DNA of 64,000 nt from Hofstenia miamia (Eukaryota; Xenacoelomorpha; Acoela). The stretch lies in assembly GCA_004352715.1 (NCBI GenBank), contig SCFE01000007.1:1226357-1290356 (forward strand), given 5' to 3'. A program made the translations under genes and the position numbers. Under the pieces are notes generated by a model that saw nothing but the letters and a program-made list of their open reading frames with translations, was not told the DNA's origin and did no database searches. Of the stretch, positions 1 to 12,564 are shown piece by piece (the stretch's first letter is position 1; each line of letters begins with the position of its first letter).

Positions 1-2545
1 TTAATGGGCGATTGGAATTTAAATTNATCGCGAAAAAGAAAAACTAGATCTTTTATTAAACACTTTTAATTTATTTTCGTCGAACACAGTCCTACCTACA
101 AGAAATGTATCCACTTCTAGCACGCTTATTGATATCATACCATTACTACAGATAATAAAGATAACTATATTTTTTATTGTGGAGAATTCCCATTTTCTGA
201 TCATTGCATTATTGCAATACAAGTGCCTAAGGATACTATTAGAATAATTAAAGAATGGATTTTTATCCGTGACCATTCTAGAGAAAATATTTATAAACTT
301 AAATCTGAGCTAAGCGCACAAGATTGGAATGATGTATATTCAGCCTCTGAGCCAAATAGTATGCTAAAAAAATTTCTAATTAAGCTTGAATGTTTTTATG
401 ATATCTTTTGCCCCCAAAGAATAATTCTATCTAATTCTTCTTTGAAAAAATCTAATGATGGTAAACCTTGGATTGATTCTAAGTGTAAGCAATGCATAAC
501 AAATAAAAATCAAGCCCATAAAGAGTACCTACTACTAAAAACCAGCGAAAGTTTGTAATGTAACTATTCGAAAAGCGCAAAATATTTATTCTAAAAATAT
601 TTTCAAAGGATTAAATCAAAGAAACAAGTGGAGGTTTATCAATAAATTGGCCAATTGTCAGAAAAAATGTATGGGCGACATTGATGCAATTAAGGACTAT
701 GATGGAAACCTGCAAGATGCCCCCATAAAAATCGCTAATATCTTAAACGAAACTTTTATCAACTTGGGAAATTATGCAGGCGAACATATTGAATTTAATT
801 CTCCACAGAAAAATAGTATTCCAATTTTTAAATTCAGATATACTACTACTTATGAGATGATTAAAGCAATAACAAAACTCAAATCGAATAAATCAAATGG
901 CCCCAGCAAAAGTACCTACCTGGATTTTGAAAGAAATTGCGTTAATTATTAGTAAACCGCTAAATTTTACTTTCAATGAGTGCATCAAAAAAATTTTCCC
1001 TGATGTAAAAAAAGCTCATGTAACAGCGGTTTTTAAAAAACATGATGAAAATATTGCCTCCAATCTCGGTAGCTTCCCCACTTAGTAAAATATTTGAGAG
1101 ACTTTTATCGGATCAAATTTACGATCACATGCAAAATATAATCTAATGTCTGATGCACAATTTGGATTTCGAAAACATTTTTTTCTACTGATGTTCTTAT
1201 CCAAGCAACTGAACGCTGGAGGAATTTCCTAGATAAAAATAACTATGTCGCAATTGCTTGCTTAGATATTTCTAAAGCTTTTAACTCAATCAATCATAAA
1301 ATGTTATACGAAAAACTAAAACATATATGTATGGATAATGATAGTGCGCTTTATAACAAATTATCTTACAAATAGAATTCAACGGGTAAAAGCCAATAAA
1401 GTATTTTCGAATTGGCTTTCTATCAAAAATGGTATACCACCAGGGAACTATTCTAGGCCCACTACTATTTAATATTTATATAAATGATATGAAATATCAT
1501 ACTAAGAACAATCTCATGCAATATGCAGATGATACCTGTGTATTTTATGCAGACAAATCTGGTGATAAGGCAATAAATGAAATTGAGTTAACCTGTCGAT
1601 CATTATGCAATTACTTTTCAGTGCATAAATTACGAATTAATGCCGAAAAACTGAATTTTGTTTACTTAAGCCTCATGATTTTGAAAAAAGTCGTCCTAAA
1701 AAAATTTTAATAGTAAAAAATACCAAATTTCCCGAAGTTAGTTCTTTTAAATATTTAGGGGTTACTTTTGACTCAAATTTATTATTTAATGAACATGTTA
1801 AATCATTACAAAAGAAAATTGCTATTGGTATAAAAACAATAGGCCACGTTCTAAGGCAACTTCCAGAAAATGCAATTGTACAACTTCTCCATTCATTAGT
1901 AATTAGCCACTTTAATTATAGTAGTATTTTATTTTCAAACCTACGCGAAGAACTAATTGAAAAGCTCGAAACTCAATATAAAAGGGCCATTAATGTTTGT
2001 AAACGAAATTCTAGTGCTTTGAAAAAATATATTTATAAATCAATCCCAAGCCCTAAGCAGTTAATTCAAATAAACACCGCCACTAAATTTTATAAAATTG
2101 TAAAATTGCTTCCACTCTATAATTGCATAAAAATCCCAGAATTTCCGAACAAGATCAATGAAAGAACAAAAAGATTTACTGTAAACAAGTATAAATCTAA
2201 AATATAGCGAAATTCTTTTATAAATAATGCAATAAGGGGAATAAATTTCCCCAAGAGATCAAATGTAGTAAAAATGTAAAACACTTTCGCAAACGTGTTA
2301 AGAAAATAATTCTAAAGCAAAAGTTCATCTGTGGAAAAGCTTGGATAGGCTACAAATCTTATAATACTTATTATATTACTACAAGACTATAATATCCGTA
2401 GCCTAAAATGACGCTTTCCTTGTATATATTTCATGTCTTTTTTATTATTTTTGTACATTATTGACGCTATTTTGAGAATTTATCAGTTTCTGAAATTGTA
2501 AATAAAAGTCTCTAAATATAGAATATCTTATCTTATCTTCTTGTT
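1..2545 (+). mobile_element. Degraded CR1-like LINE, ORF2 3' part plus tail (5' end outside window)
   Basis: This is an old copy of the LINE family found intact at 52.65-57.28 kb, broken by many stops and frameshifts. It enters the window inside the endonuclease domain: MGDWNLN near base 4, STLID near 120 and FSDHC near 195 correspond to MGDYNIN, STLID and FSDHC of the intact copy. The endonuclease-RT linker lies at about 223-560 (KPWIDS motif). RT blocks follow in changing frames: GPSKSTYL at about 900, ISKAFNSINH at about 1270, GTILGPLLFNIYINDM at about 1437 and YADDTCVF at about 1530. The C-terminal part runs to about 2390. The 3' end is TAGAATATC followed by short TTATC repeats at about 2519-2540. 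The order of blocks and the tail are seen directly; non-function is inferred from the broken frame. Confidence 0.9.
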
Positions 2546-3440
2546 ATTGTGAGTTATTGCATATTATCTCTGAAACCACTGAACAAAAATTCGGAAATGC
2601 TATTCTCATATTTACTTCCTCTTGAAATTCATACATTTGTTTCGAAAAAAGAAGTAAACAGACAAACTCAATGGGTGAGACCAAGATGGGTCCTGACCAT
2701 ACCCCTAGAAGTGTACCTGGCCGGTTTGATCCTGATAAACCTCTGACTACCCCTGGCACACAGAGTGCTGACCTGTGTTGAGTTTTATCAGTAGAGTGAA
2801 GCCGAAGACCGAACTTCAGTTGAGGGGGTTGCACCTCTCCCACTTTGGCCAACCATGGCTACTGACAGTGGTAACTTAAGAGAGTGCCTGCTGACTGCTA
2901 ATAGATCTGCAGTAAATGTAAAATTTCTTGCACGTTTACTATCACAAAAGTCGGTCATTATCATTATGAGATACCACAATATTAAAATGTGAATTTTTGC
3001 CGCGTAAATTTAATACAATATGCTATTGAGACAATATTCTAATGGAAACTTAAAATGAAGCGAAATATTTATGATTAAATTCGTAACGGGCATTACTGTG
3101 AAATGATTATTGTAAGAAAATGTTAAGAATCTTCAATGGAGATTTGAAAATTTCAATATCCCAAAAAATGCCAACAACGTCGCACCTATTTTAATGGAGA
3201 ATAGATTCAATTCAATTATACGTAGATTACTGAGTTAAAATAAAATAAATGAAACAATATGAGAATATAAAATCTAGTAGTGGATTTGCATGTCGTATGT
3301 ATGGACTTGCAAAAGTGCATAAAGCTGACATGCCTTTAATATATATTGCAGTGGAGAATCAGTTTTAATAGAATTAAAAACGAAAACAGCCGATCAAAGA
3401 TGGTCAACGAAGTTAGTAACGAACAACTATTCTGATATTA
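2546..3440. other. No gene; GC-richer patch inside AT-rich DNA
   Basis: No coding region is supported here. Bases about 2660-2900 are clearly GC-richer than their surroundings and contain short palindromic words, as seen in ancient repeat fragments, but I could not assign them to a family. The rest is AT-rich and featureless. Confidence 0.5.
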
Positions 3441-3960
3441 ATAATATTAAATGCAAAACCTTCAGTAAAAATTTCTTAAATCCTCAATGCCTAATTCAGA
3501 TAAATGTATTAAAAACATTGTATAAGATCGTAAACAACAGAAGCCCTATGATAAAATAAATTTCCGTAATCTCGATAAAATCACTTACCTAAATACATGT
3601 ACTCGAAATACTAAACCAGTTCTTTGTAAAAAAAAGAGAAATTCCTTCATTAATACTTCTATAAAACTTTGGAATCATTTACCTAGAGAATTAAAGTTAC
3701 CAAATAGTATAAAGATATTGAAAATCAATGTCAAAGGATATTACTATAATTCTTTAAAAGAAATATTTTAATTCAAATGGAGGGGCTTAAATTTTACAAC
3801 CAAGATTATTCAACTAACAGAAATTGAAACGGCATAGCCCAATGGTGCAATTTTCTATTTTGTATTGTTTTTGTAGTTTATTGCCGCTTACAGATTGAGT
3901 TGCTATCAGTATAGTTATATATTGTCGAAGCAATTTCTGAATAAAGATTTCTTATTCTAT
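3440..3960 (+). mobile_element. CR1-like LINE, 3'-terminal fragment
   Basis: This 5'-truncated fragment carries only the C-terminus of ORF2 and the 3'UTR. In one frame it reads SFINTSIKLWNHLPREL at about 3650-3700, matching SFINVAIRNWNRLPSEI near the end of the intact ORF2 at 52.8 kb. It ends with the family-like CTGAATAAAGATTTCTTA at about 3935-3955. 5' truncation is usual for target-primed insertions. It is not coding. Confidence 0.8.
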
Positions 3961-3989
3961 ATTAAGGCGTAATGAATATCCAACATATG

Positions 3990-4600
3990 TAGTCGATAGA
4001 ATTATAAAGGAAAGTTTAGAAGGTCTACTACAAACTCAAGAAACTAAAAACAAAGTGATTATTTATACAATTACAACTTTAATATTGAATATCAAGAATA
4101 CAATCAATTAAATTACAGAAATATCTGAAAAGAATCACTTCATCATTCTTAAGGATAGGATTTATACTAAAGACCAACAGAGTAGAACATCAAATAGGAC
4201 TAAAGACAGAAACTAAGATTGAAAACTTTTCCAAAGAAATATATAAAATTCCTTGCAACTGTGGTTCACTATTTATTGGAAAGACATCACGAAATTTACA
4301 ATCAAGAATTAAACAACGCAAAAATCAATAGACCATCTCCGATCACCTAAAGAAGTGTGATATAAAATTTAAATATAAAATTTTATCCAGGGCAAATGAT
4401 AGTTTTCAACTAAACATCATGGAATCAATTTATATAGAATTAAAGGAACCAAGTTTAACCAAAAAAGATGAATATATAAATGCCAACTAAATTTACCGAA
4501 GACATTATAAAAAACTAATGTGATGAATATTTTTTGAATTTTATACTGGGAAACCTTTTGACAATGATATTGGCATGCCGAAACATGTTAAATAAATGAT
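3990..4600 (+). mobile_element. Penelope-like element relic with GIY-YIG endonuclease domain
   Basis: The frame from about 4140 reads through a linker into EIYKIPCNCGSLFIGKTSR (4236 onward), then LQSRIKQ, DHLKKC and NIMESIYIEL. This is the GIY-YIG nuclease fold as found at the C-terminus of Penelope-like retroelements: EIY replaces GIY, FIG replaces YIG, and the conserved Arg and the Glu of the IMES segment are present. A TAG stop at 4329 breaks the domain. Just downstream (about 4560-4600) is GGCATGCCGAAACATG; a GCCGAAAC-like box is common in the 3' part of such elements (from memory). No Penelope RT was found upstream, so only the 3' end survives. Family assignment is inferred from the motif and its Cys-rich KIPCNCG context. 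Confidence 0.7.
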
Positions 4601-5110
4601 GCGTTTCTTTTTTAATTTTTTAAATTCATACATAATCTCAAGAATTTTGCATTGAAATTTACGCAGGTGCTTCACAAGGAACATTTTTAGGACCAATGAA
4701 TTCTTATGTATAAATCGATAGAACACCGATTAAAGATAATTGCTCAATTTGTCCAGTATTAATCTAATTTTGCATTTAAAAATTGCAAAGAAATTGAAAA
4801 TTTTAAATCTTTGAGAATTATATTCGACTAATTTATTTAGCTTTAAAAAGCAATTTAATGTCATTAACATCACTTCCCAATACCCCCTGACTTTAATATC
4901 TTTGTGCTTATTTGGATTGATTTCAAAACTACATACTTGATGAATAACTTACTGATTCATAATTCGAGGCGTAATATTTCTGACTTCTGTGGGTTATAAA
5001 AACGTATATTTAAGCGTTAGACCGAAGTATATTTTTTTATTAACTTCAAAATTGTAGTTTTTAGCCTGCATAAAATAACTATCTTGTATGAGATTTTTGA
5101 AAAGATAAGA
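4601..5110. other. No gene recognised
   Basis: AT-rich sequence between the Penelope-like relic and the next LINE fragment. I see no motif, repeat or coding signal that can be supported. Confidence 0.4.
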
Positions 5111-5991
5111 ATTGTTGTCTTAAAATGATGAGACAAGAGATAAAATTTTTGCATTTAGCAATTGAATCTGTAGCAAATAATTGCAACAAATTGACAACGT
5201 ACTTTAACAAGCATAAGTTACTTATAAATGAAAGTAAAACAGAATTTTGTATTTTGCAGCCCTCTAAGACAAATTATGAAGTTTCAGTATTAACTCTTAA
5301 TCTTAATAATGTTAAGGTTCCAACTGCAGACAATTTCAAATATTTAAGAGTAATTTTTGATTCGAAGCTAAATTTTAAATCACACATTAATGCAATAGTC
5401 CGAAAATTGGCAATAGGTATAAGAAGTATGCCAATGATAGTAAAACAACTACCTGCCTGTGCAATAATTCAATTTTCCATTCATTTATAATGAGTCACCT
5501 AAGTTATGCAAATATATTATTTACTGATCAAAAAGATGTTCTATATAGAAAATATGATATTCAATTAAAATGGGCCCTAAACGTTTCAAGAGTAAATTCT
5601 TTCAGAACTAAGCAGTATATTTCTAGGTCTATCCTTTTCCCAAGACAGCTAATCATATTTAAAACATTGGTAACATTTTTCAAGCTCATCAAGAAATTAC
5701 CACCTTATAATATTATTTCAATGCCTGGATTTAAACTTGGAACTCATTACCTAAAGAGATAAGGAACATTGAAAAATTGCAAGCTTTTAAGAAGCACATT
5801 TAATATTTTCCTTAAGCAAAAGTATATCTCGGGTAAAGCATGGTTAGGATACATGTTCTACAATAATGATTATACAACATCTTGCTCTTGAACTCCTGAT
5901 AGTAATTTATCCCTAGCCTGGTAGATTTATTGTATATAGACCCTTATCCTATTGTATGTGTTTGTATGTATGTATGTATATTTGACNAAAC

Positions 5992-5992
5992 G
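5992..5992. other. Single N at a duplication junction
   Basis: The N separates the two near-identical versions of the LINE 3' part. The first stops at TATTTGAC and the second restarts about 420 bases earlier in the element. This is the signature of two contigs or haplotypes joined end to end. Confidence 0.8.
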
Positions 5993-6491
5993 TTTCAAAG
6001 ATAAATTCTTTCAGAACTAAGCAGTATATTTCTAGGTCTATCCTTTTCCCAAGACAGCTAATCATATTTAACACACTGTTAACATTTTTCAAGCTCATCA
6101 AGAAATTACCACCTTATAATATTATTTCAATGCATGGATTTATTCATAAGCATAATTCCAGATCAAAGCACTATACCTGGATTAAGTATAGAAAAAAGGT
6201 TTTGCAAAATTCATTCATTAATACCGCTATCCGAACTTGGAACTCATTACCTAAAGAGATAAGGAAAATTGAAAAATTGCAAGCTTTTAAGAAGCACATT
6301 TAATATTTTCCTTAAGCAAAAGTATATCTCGGGTAAAGCATGGTTAGGATACATGTTCTACAATAATGATTATACAACATCTTGCTCTTGAACTCCTGAT
6401 AGTAATTTATCCCTAGCCTGGTAGATTTATTGTATATAGACCCTTATCCTATTGTATGTGTTTGTATGTATGTATGTATATTTGACGCCGC

Positions 6492-6565
6492 TATTCAGAT
6501 AAATTACCAGTTTATAATTGTTAATATTTATCTGAATAAAGAATATCTTATCTTATCTTATCTTA
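6492..6565 (+). other. LINE 3'-terminal hairpin and TTATC-repeat tail
   Basis: A perfect 13-bp stem, TATTCAGATAAAT (6492-6504) with ATTTATCTGAATA (6526-6538), encloses a 21-base loop containing ACCAG. It is followed at once by AAGAATATC and TTATC repeats. The same structure sits at the end of the copies at 50.9 kb and 52.7 kb, with paired base changes. It is probably the RT recognition structure of the family (inferred). Confidence 0.75.
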
Positions 6566-6567
6566 TA

Positions 6568-7855
6568 GGTCTAATAATGCTGGTTCTAAAATTTGAACCA
6601 CTCAATTTAAATTCAGCTATTTTTATCTAAAATTTTCTTTAAATTTAGTATCATTGCAATACAAGCATTCGCTTAGAAAATTTACGTACAGTATAATTGG
6701 CTACTATAATTGCACATGCTTATATTGTAAGGTTGATTAGTATCAACTAATTAATATCAAACTAAATCTGAAATTAAATTAACATCACTCCTGTTAAATG
6801 TCCATGTTTTTTGGAAACATTGTTAGTCAACTATGTTTTATTTATTCAAATTATTGTACACCTTTTGAATTCTTGTATAATGATAAGGAAATTTACGTTT
6901 AGAATATAGATAATTATTAAGTACTAATTATTTCTCTAAATAACGGCTTTAAAAATTTACTAATTCAAAATATTCACGAAAAAATTGCATAAAACAACAC
7001 AGGCTAGTAGTAATATATTTATTAAATTGTTTGTAATAATATATTCACTTAATGTAAATTTCTGGGCTAGAATCACTTTCTTTACACCGTTTCAGAATTA
7101 TTTCAATTTCGTTATTGGTTTAATTTCAAATGAGTTTTCTTGACGTCTAAAAATGGCTGTTTAATCCAGAGAAAAACACCATATCATATAGAAGAACTCT
7201 TAACAACTTTGAAAAATAATGAAGCACATTGATGTGGATTATATGGTACTTTTTAAGGAAATGTCCAATTATCAGAAATGTAATTTTAATGTGAGAAGTT
7301 TCTTTCATAAAAATTAAGCGCTAATTTATGTTGCAGCTTAAGATTTCAATTTTTATATTTTTAAGTTTGTAAGAAGGACACTCTCATAATTTAAATGGGT
7401 CATGGCAACCAACTGCGTGAAGCAGTTAAAGGGTTGCCTCAGAAGAAAATAGGTTCTGCTATGTAGGCTATGCCTTTTATCTCAGAAACAATTTTTTACA
7501 GGTTTGATGCTTTGAATGAGTTATTCCTAAATATTTAAATGCATTAATTGTCGGGATGTATGTTATTGAAAGTTAAAATATTTTTTAACATAGATTACTA
7601 TTAGAAGAAATTCATTTTGTAAAATTGAGTTTTTCCAACAAAATGCGTAGTTTGTGCATTGAAGAGTACTGGAGTCAATTAAATTTGATTTGTTCTATTG
7701 CAACATCTAATTACTTATTAGCAAAAAAATTCAAATATCATTGATGTAATTATTGATTAATACAGGCACAGATTTATTCGTTTTTTACGCCTATTTCCAT
7801 AAACCGTATCCCTGAAAGTGTGGTTGATTTTTACCATTTGCTTCCTGTTGCATGC
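6568..7855. other. No gene recognised
   Basis: AT-rich sequence with no ORF of interest and no repeat structure that I can support. Confidence 0.4.
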
Positions 7856-8140
7856 AACTAATCTATAAACTGAATCCCAGATTAAAGCACTTTACTTGGA
7901 TTAAGCATAGAAGAAAGTTTTGAAGCTATTTGAGCTTGTAACTCATTGCCTAGAGAATAAAGCACATTAAAAATTTTCTTAAGCAAAAGGATAAATCATG
8001 TCAAACATGGCTAGAATTCAAATTCTACCATAATGATTATACAACATCTCGTTTTTTGAAATCCTCATAGTAATTTAACCCTAATTTTATAATGTTTTAC
8101 TGATAGTTTATGCATTTGAATTTTTCATCAAAATATTGGG
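7856..8140 (+). mobile_element. Strongly decayed CR1-like LINE 3' fragment
   Basis: Bases from about 7870 (CCCAGATTAAAGCACTTTAC) to about 8110 follow, with many gaps, the same 3'-end sequence seen at about 6160-6440 (CCAGATCAAAGCACTATACC, the TTAAGCAAAAG block, the TATACAACATCT block). It lacks an open frame and a recognisable TTATC tail, so it is older than its neighbours. Confidence 0.7.
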
Positions 8141-9043
8141 GTTAGTAGCGCCGTACGCCTTAGGCCCCGCACAAAAAATACAACCTTTGTTGCTATATTC
8201 ATTATAGCGAGCAATGTGATAAGATAATTTCAAAGTCATTTGAATTCCTCCAATCGGATTTCTTATATTAATTGGTTTAGCAACAAAAATTGTATCGTTT
8301 GCCCGGGACTTTAGAAAAGTCTAAGCATTCCATAGTAACTTAAGTTTTAGCAGGAAAATTTCGGCAGTACTCCGTTATCTGGGTAAGGGCATCAATTGCT
8401 AAAAGTGGCATTCTAAATCCAAAATGGGATGCTGAAAATTATTGTTCTTGGAATTTATTAGTAAATAGCAGTTCGAAAATTTATAGGTTCTATAATAGAA
8501 ATATGCGAATTATTGAGAAGAAAGTTTATTGTAAAAATAGCGTATGTGTGTATATTAAGCAACATAGGAATGTTTTATACTTTAATGCTATATTTGAAGA
8601 TGTAGTTAAGGGAAATATGAATTAAGTGGAAATTTTTATCACAGTAGGAATTTCCGAACAACCGCTAGGTTTATCGGAGTTTTGTTTTATTATTGATTTG
8701 AACATTTCATAACTACTCGGAAATCTGTCGTCAAAATAAGATGAATTAGTGTTTTGATTTTAAGTAATTTCTATGTTTGCTATAAAATAATTATGAATGA
8801 TTTGTTTACAATATTTGAAACTTAATCAAAATTCTTGTTCAAATGACCATATTAGTTTCTTGTTGCATTAATTTCATTGGAAAAGCGGTTATTGCGATTT
8901 GTTGAACTGCGAACAAAGATACATTTCGATTTTTGTGAATTTACAGCATTATATTAGTTTTATTTAGGCGTTATGTGTTGCAAATATTCCTATCTCGTTT
9001 GTAGCAATGCAAACTTAATGTTTCATTTTTAGAGCAAAGAAGT
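8141..9043. other. No gene; possible old DNA-transposon end near 8150
   Basis: The only thing that stands out is a GC-rich stretch at about 8150-8185 (GCGCCGTACGCCTTAGGCCC), of the kind found at ends of old hAT-type elements. No partner end was found, so I do not call an element. Confidence 0.3.
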
Positions 9044-9373
9044 CAGTCTTGTCAACGAGCCGAAATTTTTAAGCTTGACTCGGCTCAGCTGGACTCCCCA
9101 CATAGAACCATTCAATAAGACTCGTCTTAGCTCGATAGTTTTTTAAAAATATTGTGCTTAGAATTGTTTACATAGCTCTTGCTATTATTTAACAGAAATT
9201 TTAAAATAAGATTATAAAAAGGTACATTGAATGAAAAGTACGAAAACTGCGTAAAAAAATTTAAAAAAAACTATAAATTTGCTTGACTTAATAAAGTCTG
9301 GTTTTGGGCTTGCTGTATATTCAATGCAGTGTTTAAGCGTGGCTTGGCTCTGTTCTGCTAGTTGATAAGTCTG
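9044..9373. mobile_element. Old hAT-type MITE, CAGACTTGTC family
   Basis: The left end CAGTCTTGTCAACGAGCC (9044) and right end CTAGTTGATAAGTCTG (ending 9373) are mutated versions of the inverted termini of the element at 33807-34161. Flanking octamers AAAGAAGT and AAATAAAT agree at 6 of 8 positions, consistent with a decayed 8-bp target duplication. GGCTCGGCT-like words lie just inside both ends. It has no coding capacity. Confidence 0.65.
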
Positions 9374-12300
9374 AAATAAATAGATGTATTGCGCAATAAT
9401 CGGTAGTGCAAGGTTTTTATTTTTGAGTTTAATTTTAGACTTGTTCGGATCTGATAAAATGCTTCGTTCAGGCAAAGAATATTTAAATGTTTTTAAAGGA
9501 TTTTTAATAAATTTATTAAAAACATTCAAATATATTTCTTTGCAACTTTTTCCTTCTAAATTTACTTGATCTTATAATAATATTTCACTAAATCTAATTC
9601 TCTTTAGATTTGGTTGAAATGATCTAATAAAATGCTTTCAATGATTTTGAGTTGTTTTGCTTCGGTATTTTTCAAAATTTTTATGTATATGGTTGAATTA
9701 GTTTCATGCTCTTTTGTTCTTCTACTTATTTGCCGACTTCAATGTCAGATATAGTCTAATGAATCAAATGAGAAAGAGCAAATTCATCGAAGAAAAAGTA
9801 AGATTTATTTATAAGATCGATAAACTTAATTCAAAGTTTGACATAAAATCAGCAAATAATATGTTCGATAAATTTGGCAGTTAGCTTCCCTTAACATATA
9901 TCATTAACTATATATGTGCAGAAGAAATTTTAATAAAACTTTTAACTAACTAATAATTTAAAAAAAAATTTGCTGCAAGGTAAATTGCATAACATTGAAT
10001 TATTTTAAATTGAAAGGTGGCATTAGAAACATAAAAAGTATATTTTTAAACAAACAAAAATGGTTTATCTTTTAACAAGTTTCAGAGGATGCTAATTTCA
10101 TTTAATAAATGTCTAAGAGATGCTATATAAGCATCCCGGGCTTCTGTGTCACTAATGACGGTTGCATCAGGGGCTGATCAAGCAATAACGGAATTTAATT
10201 TTCACTGTTGAAATGGATTATACTCATTCAATAATGATTTATTTCTTTTGAAATGTACATGTATCATGTCATGTGTGCTCCATAGTAGGTTCATCAATGA
10301 GACAGAATATTTTTTTGAAATATGTATTTTCCTTTGAAGTAATGGCATTTCAAAAAGTTAACATCACTTTTACAAGTATATACCATTTACATCATAAAAA
10401 ACTGTTCCACAATGAAAATACATAAATAATAATTGTTATATTCCCTTAGGGTTAGTACATTAACTAATAACCAAATATTGGCATAATTTAGATATTTAAA
10501 GTGTTAGGCGCATACAATATATAAGGAACAACAGCATAACTTCAATCATAGTTTTTAACTCTAAATGCTAACTATCACGTGACCAAGCCCATCAATAAAT
10601 CGCTGTGATATATTAATGATCAAATGAAGTCTCATGCCACTAAATGTTTACAAAATGTTATAGAAATTAGAGAATTTTTCCTTATTTTTAAGTGTCCAAT
10701 AATGTGCTTGCAACAATCAGCAAATATAGTTTAACAAAAAAGTAAACTTTCTATATTTTATTGTAAAATATTGGAAAGTTATTATTCCGAAATCATCGAG
10801 CAATTTTAAAAAAACTTTAGTATATAAAAAACTAATGCTTACAAATGAAAGCGAATTATCTAATTTTTTCAGGCTATTATTATTTAGATTTTAATTTCGA
10901 ACATTTGGAAACATGACACTTGAACAGGTTTAATTTCAACACGCTTTACTTATTTTGAATTTAAGTGTGTTGACCTCGAATTTTTTGTCAAAATCTGTGT
11001 TAAAATTTTGTGTGCTGAATTTCAGTAATTGAGAATTTAATAAATCAATAATGTTTTTTTTGAATTGTTTTCACATAAAATATAATATTTTCCCAATAGA
11101 ATATTCAAATTCTACTAAAACTAAGCCTTCCAAATTGATATACAAGGAAAAATCTCATGAATCATTGTCATGGATATTTATGATAAAAATTCAAGGTCAC
11201 AAATTTCAGGCTTTGTTGAAAACACGTTTTACTAGAAACACAGACGTAAAAACTAGCAAAACATGGTAAAAAATGTGAATATCAATACACCCATTTCCTC
11301 AATAGCCTATTTTTAGTGAACGATATATCATTCAGCTAATAATTTTCATAGTTTTCCAAACCAAACATGTAAATTCAGGGCCAGAAATCGGGTTTGCCTA
11401 TTCATACTTGCAGTTCTTGCCTATAACAAGTGATCGTAATTACCAGTAATGATTGCAATTTACCAATTTACATGCGCATAATTGGTCTCAAATGATATAA
11501 ATAAAAATCTTAAGTTTGCTTAGATATAGACTTTGTTTGGAACTGAATTACATTGAATGATTTAAAAAATTATGAAAATGAATATCTGTCATTTAAAAAC
11601 GGCGAAAAATTTCAATCATTAATCTTCACATTTTTACCTTGGTTTGATAGTTTCACTTTCGTTATTCTAGTATTACATGATGGAAAAGTATATAATTATC
11701 TCGTAATAATTTATGAATCTTTAATTGGGATAGCCTTGTAAAAATAGTGTTAAATTCTGCAAAACTACCCAATTTTTGGTTATTTGCTTGCTGCACTGCC
11801 ACTTAAAATAATGCGCATAATACAAACGAGAGCAGCAGGTATAGATGTGCAGGTTGGAAAAAATCAGTAGCCATAGTGTGCTTTAGCTCAGGTTTTTCAG
11901 AACCAAAATTTTTTGGGTCCAGTCCCATCATATCCCATGAAATTTTTGATCCCAGTCCCATTGAGTCCCATGAGACTAAATGGTCCTGCAGAATCCTAGC
12001 TTTAGTCCTAAAAGCCTTAGACCTAAAATTTCAAATTGTGTAGCAAAAAGGAAAATTCTATCTTTAGCTTGTTTTTAAATTTATATATGCTGCAGAAAAT
12101 TTGACAGGTTCAACTGCTGTTGTCATCTTGTTGATTTCAAGTGAAAAGAAGCATTGATTAGCGGTCGCATCATTAACAGATTTTACTGAACTTTAGTAAA
12201 GAGGTATTTAGCAAGGCTAAATTCATAAGTAATTCTTAGTTCGCGCTAAATCATTTATAATTTGTAATATTAATTTTTACTTCTTGCTAATCCAGTAATA

Positions 12301-12564
12301 TGTTTTTGCTACGTTTTTTTGATCTCAAAAAGCTTATCTATTAGGATAACCTTTTAAGTTGTTTTTAAAAGTTCTTTTTCGAAATAAAATTTATGTTAGA
12401 AACACGAATATGCAGTACGTAGCTTTTAAGTAATTTTTCAAAAAAGCACTTTGATTTCAAATATAGGATAGATGTTTGTTTTAGCTTATTAAGTTTGTAG
12501 GTCATGCAAACAATTTCCGAAATTTAGCTGCAATTAAATCCAGAATTTGCGCTTAACGGTTATC
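9374..12564. other. No gene recognised
   Basis: About 3.2 kb of AT-rich DNA without a supported gene. Short open frames at about 11050-11270 and 11550-11740 show no domain, splice context or codon signal that distinguishes them from chance. Confidence 0.4.

Larger units (their letters stand above)
5111..6567 (+). mobile_element. CR1-like LINE 3' fragment, with an internal duplication around an N
   Basis: The fragment begins in the RT thumb region (NCNKLTTYFNKHKLLINESKTEF, interrupted here only by notation) just after the YADD block. It continues through FKYLRVIFDSKLNF at about 5338, ends the ORF, and has a 3'UTR with hairpin and a TTATC-repeat tail at about 6543-6567. Bases 5573-5991 and 5993-6486 are two versions of the same stretch on either side of an N. 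The first lacks about 100 bases present in the second, and they differ by a few substitutions. The second version contains the intact end of the ORF and runs on into the tail. Confidence 0.88.
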
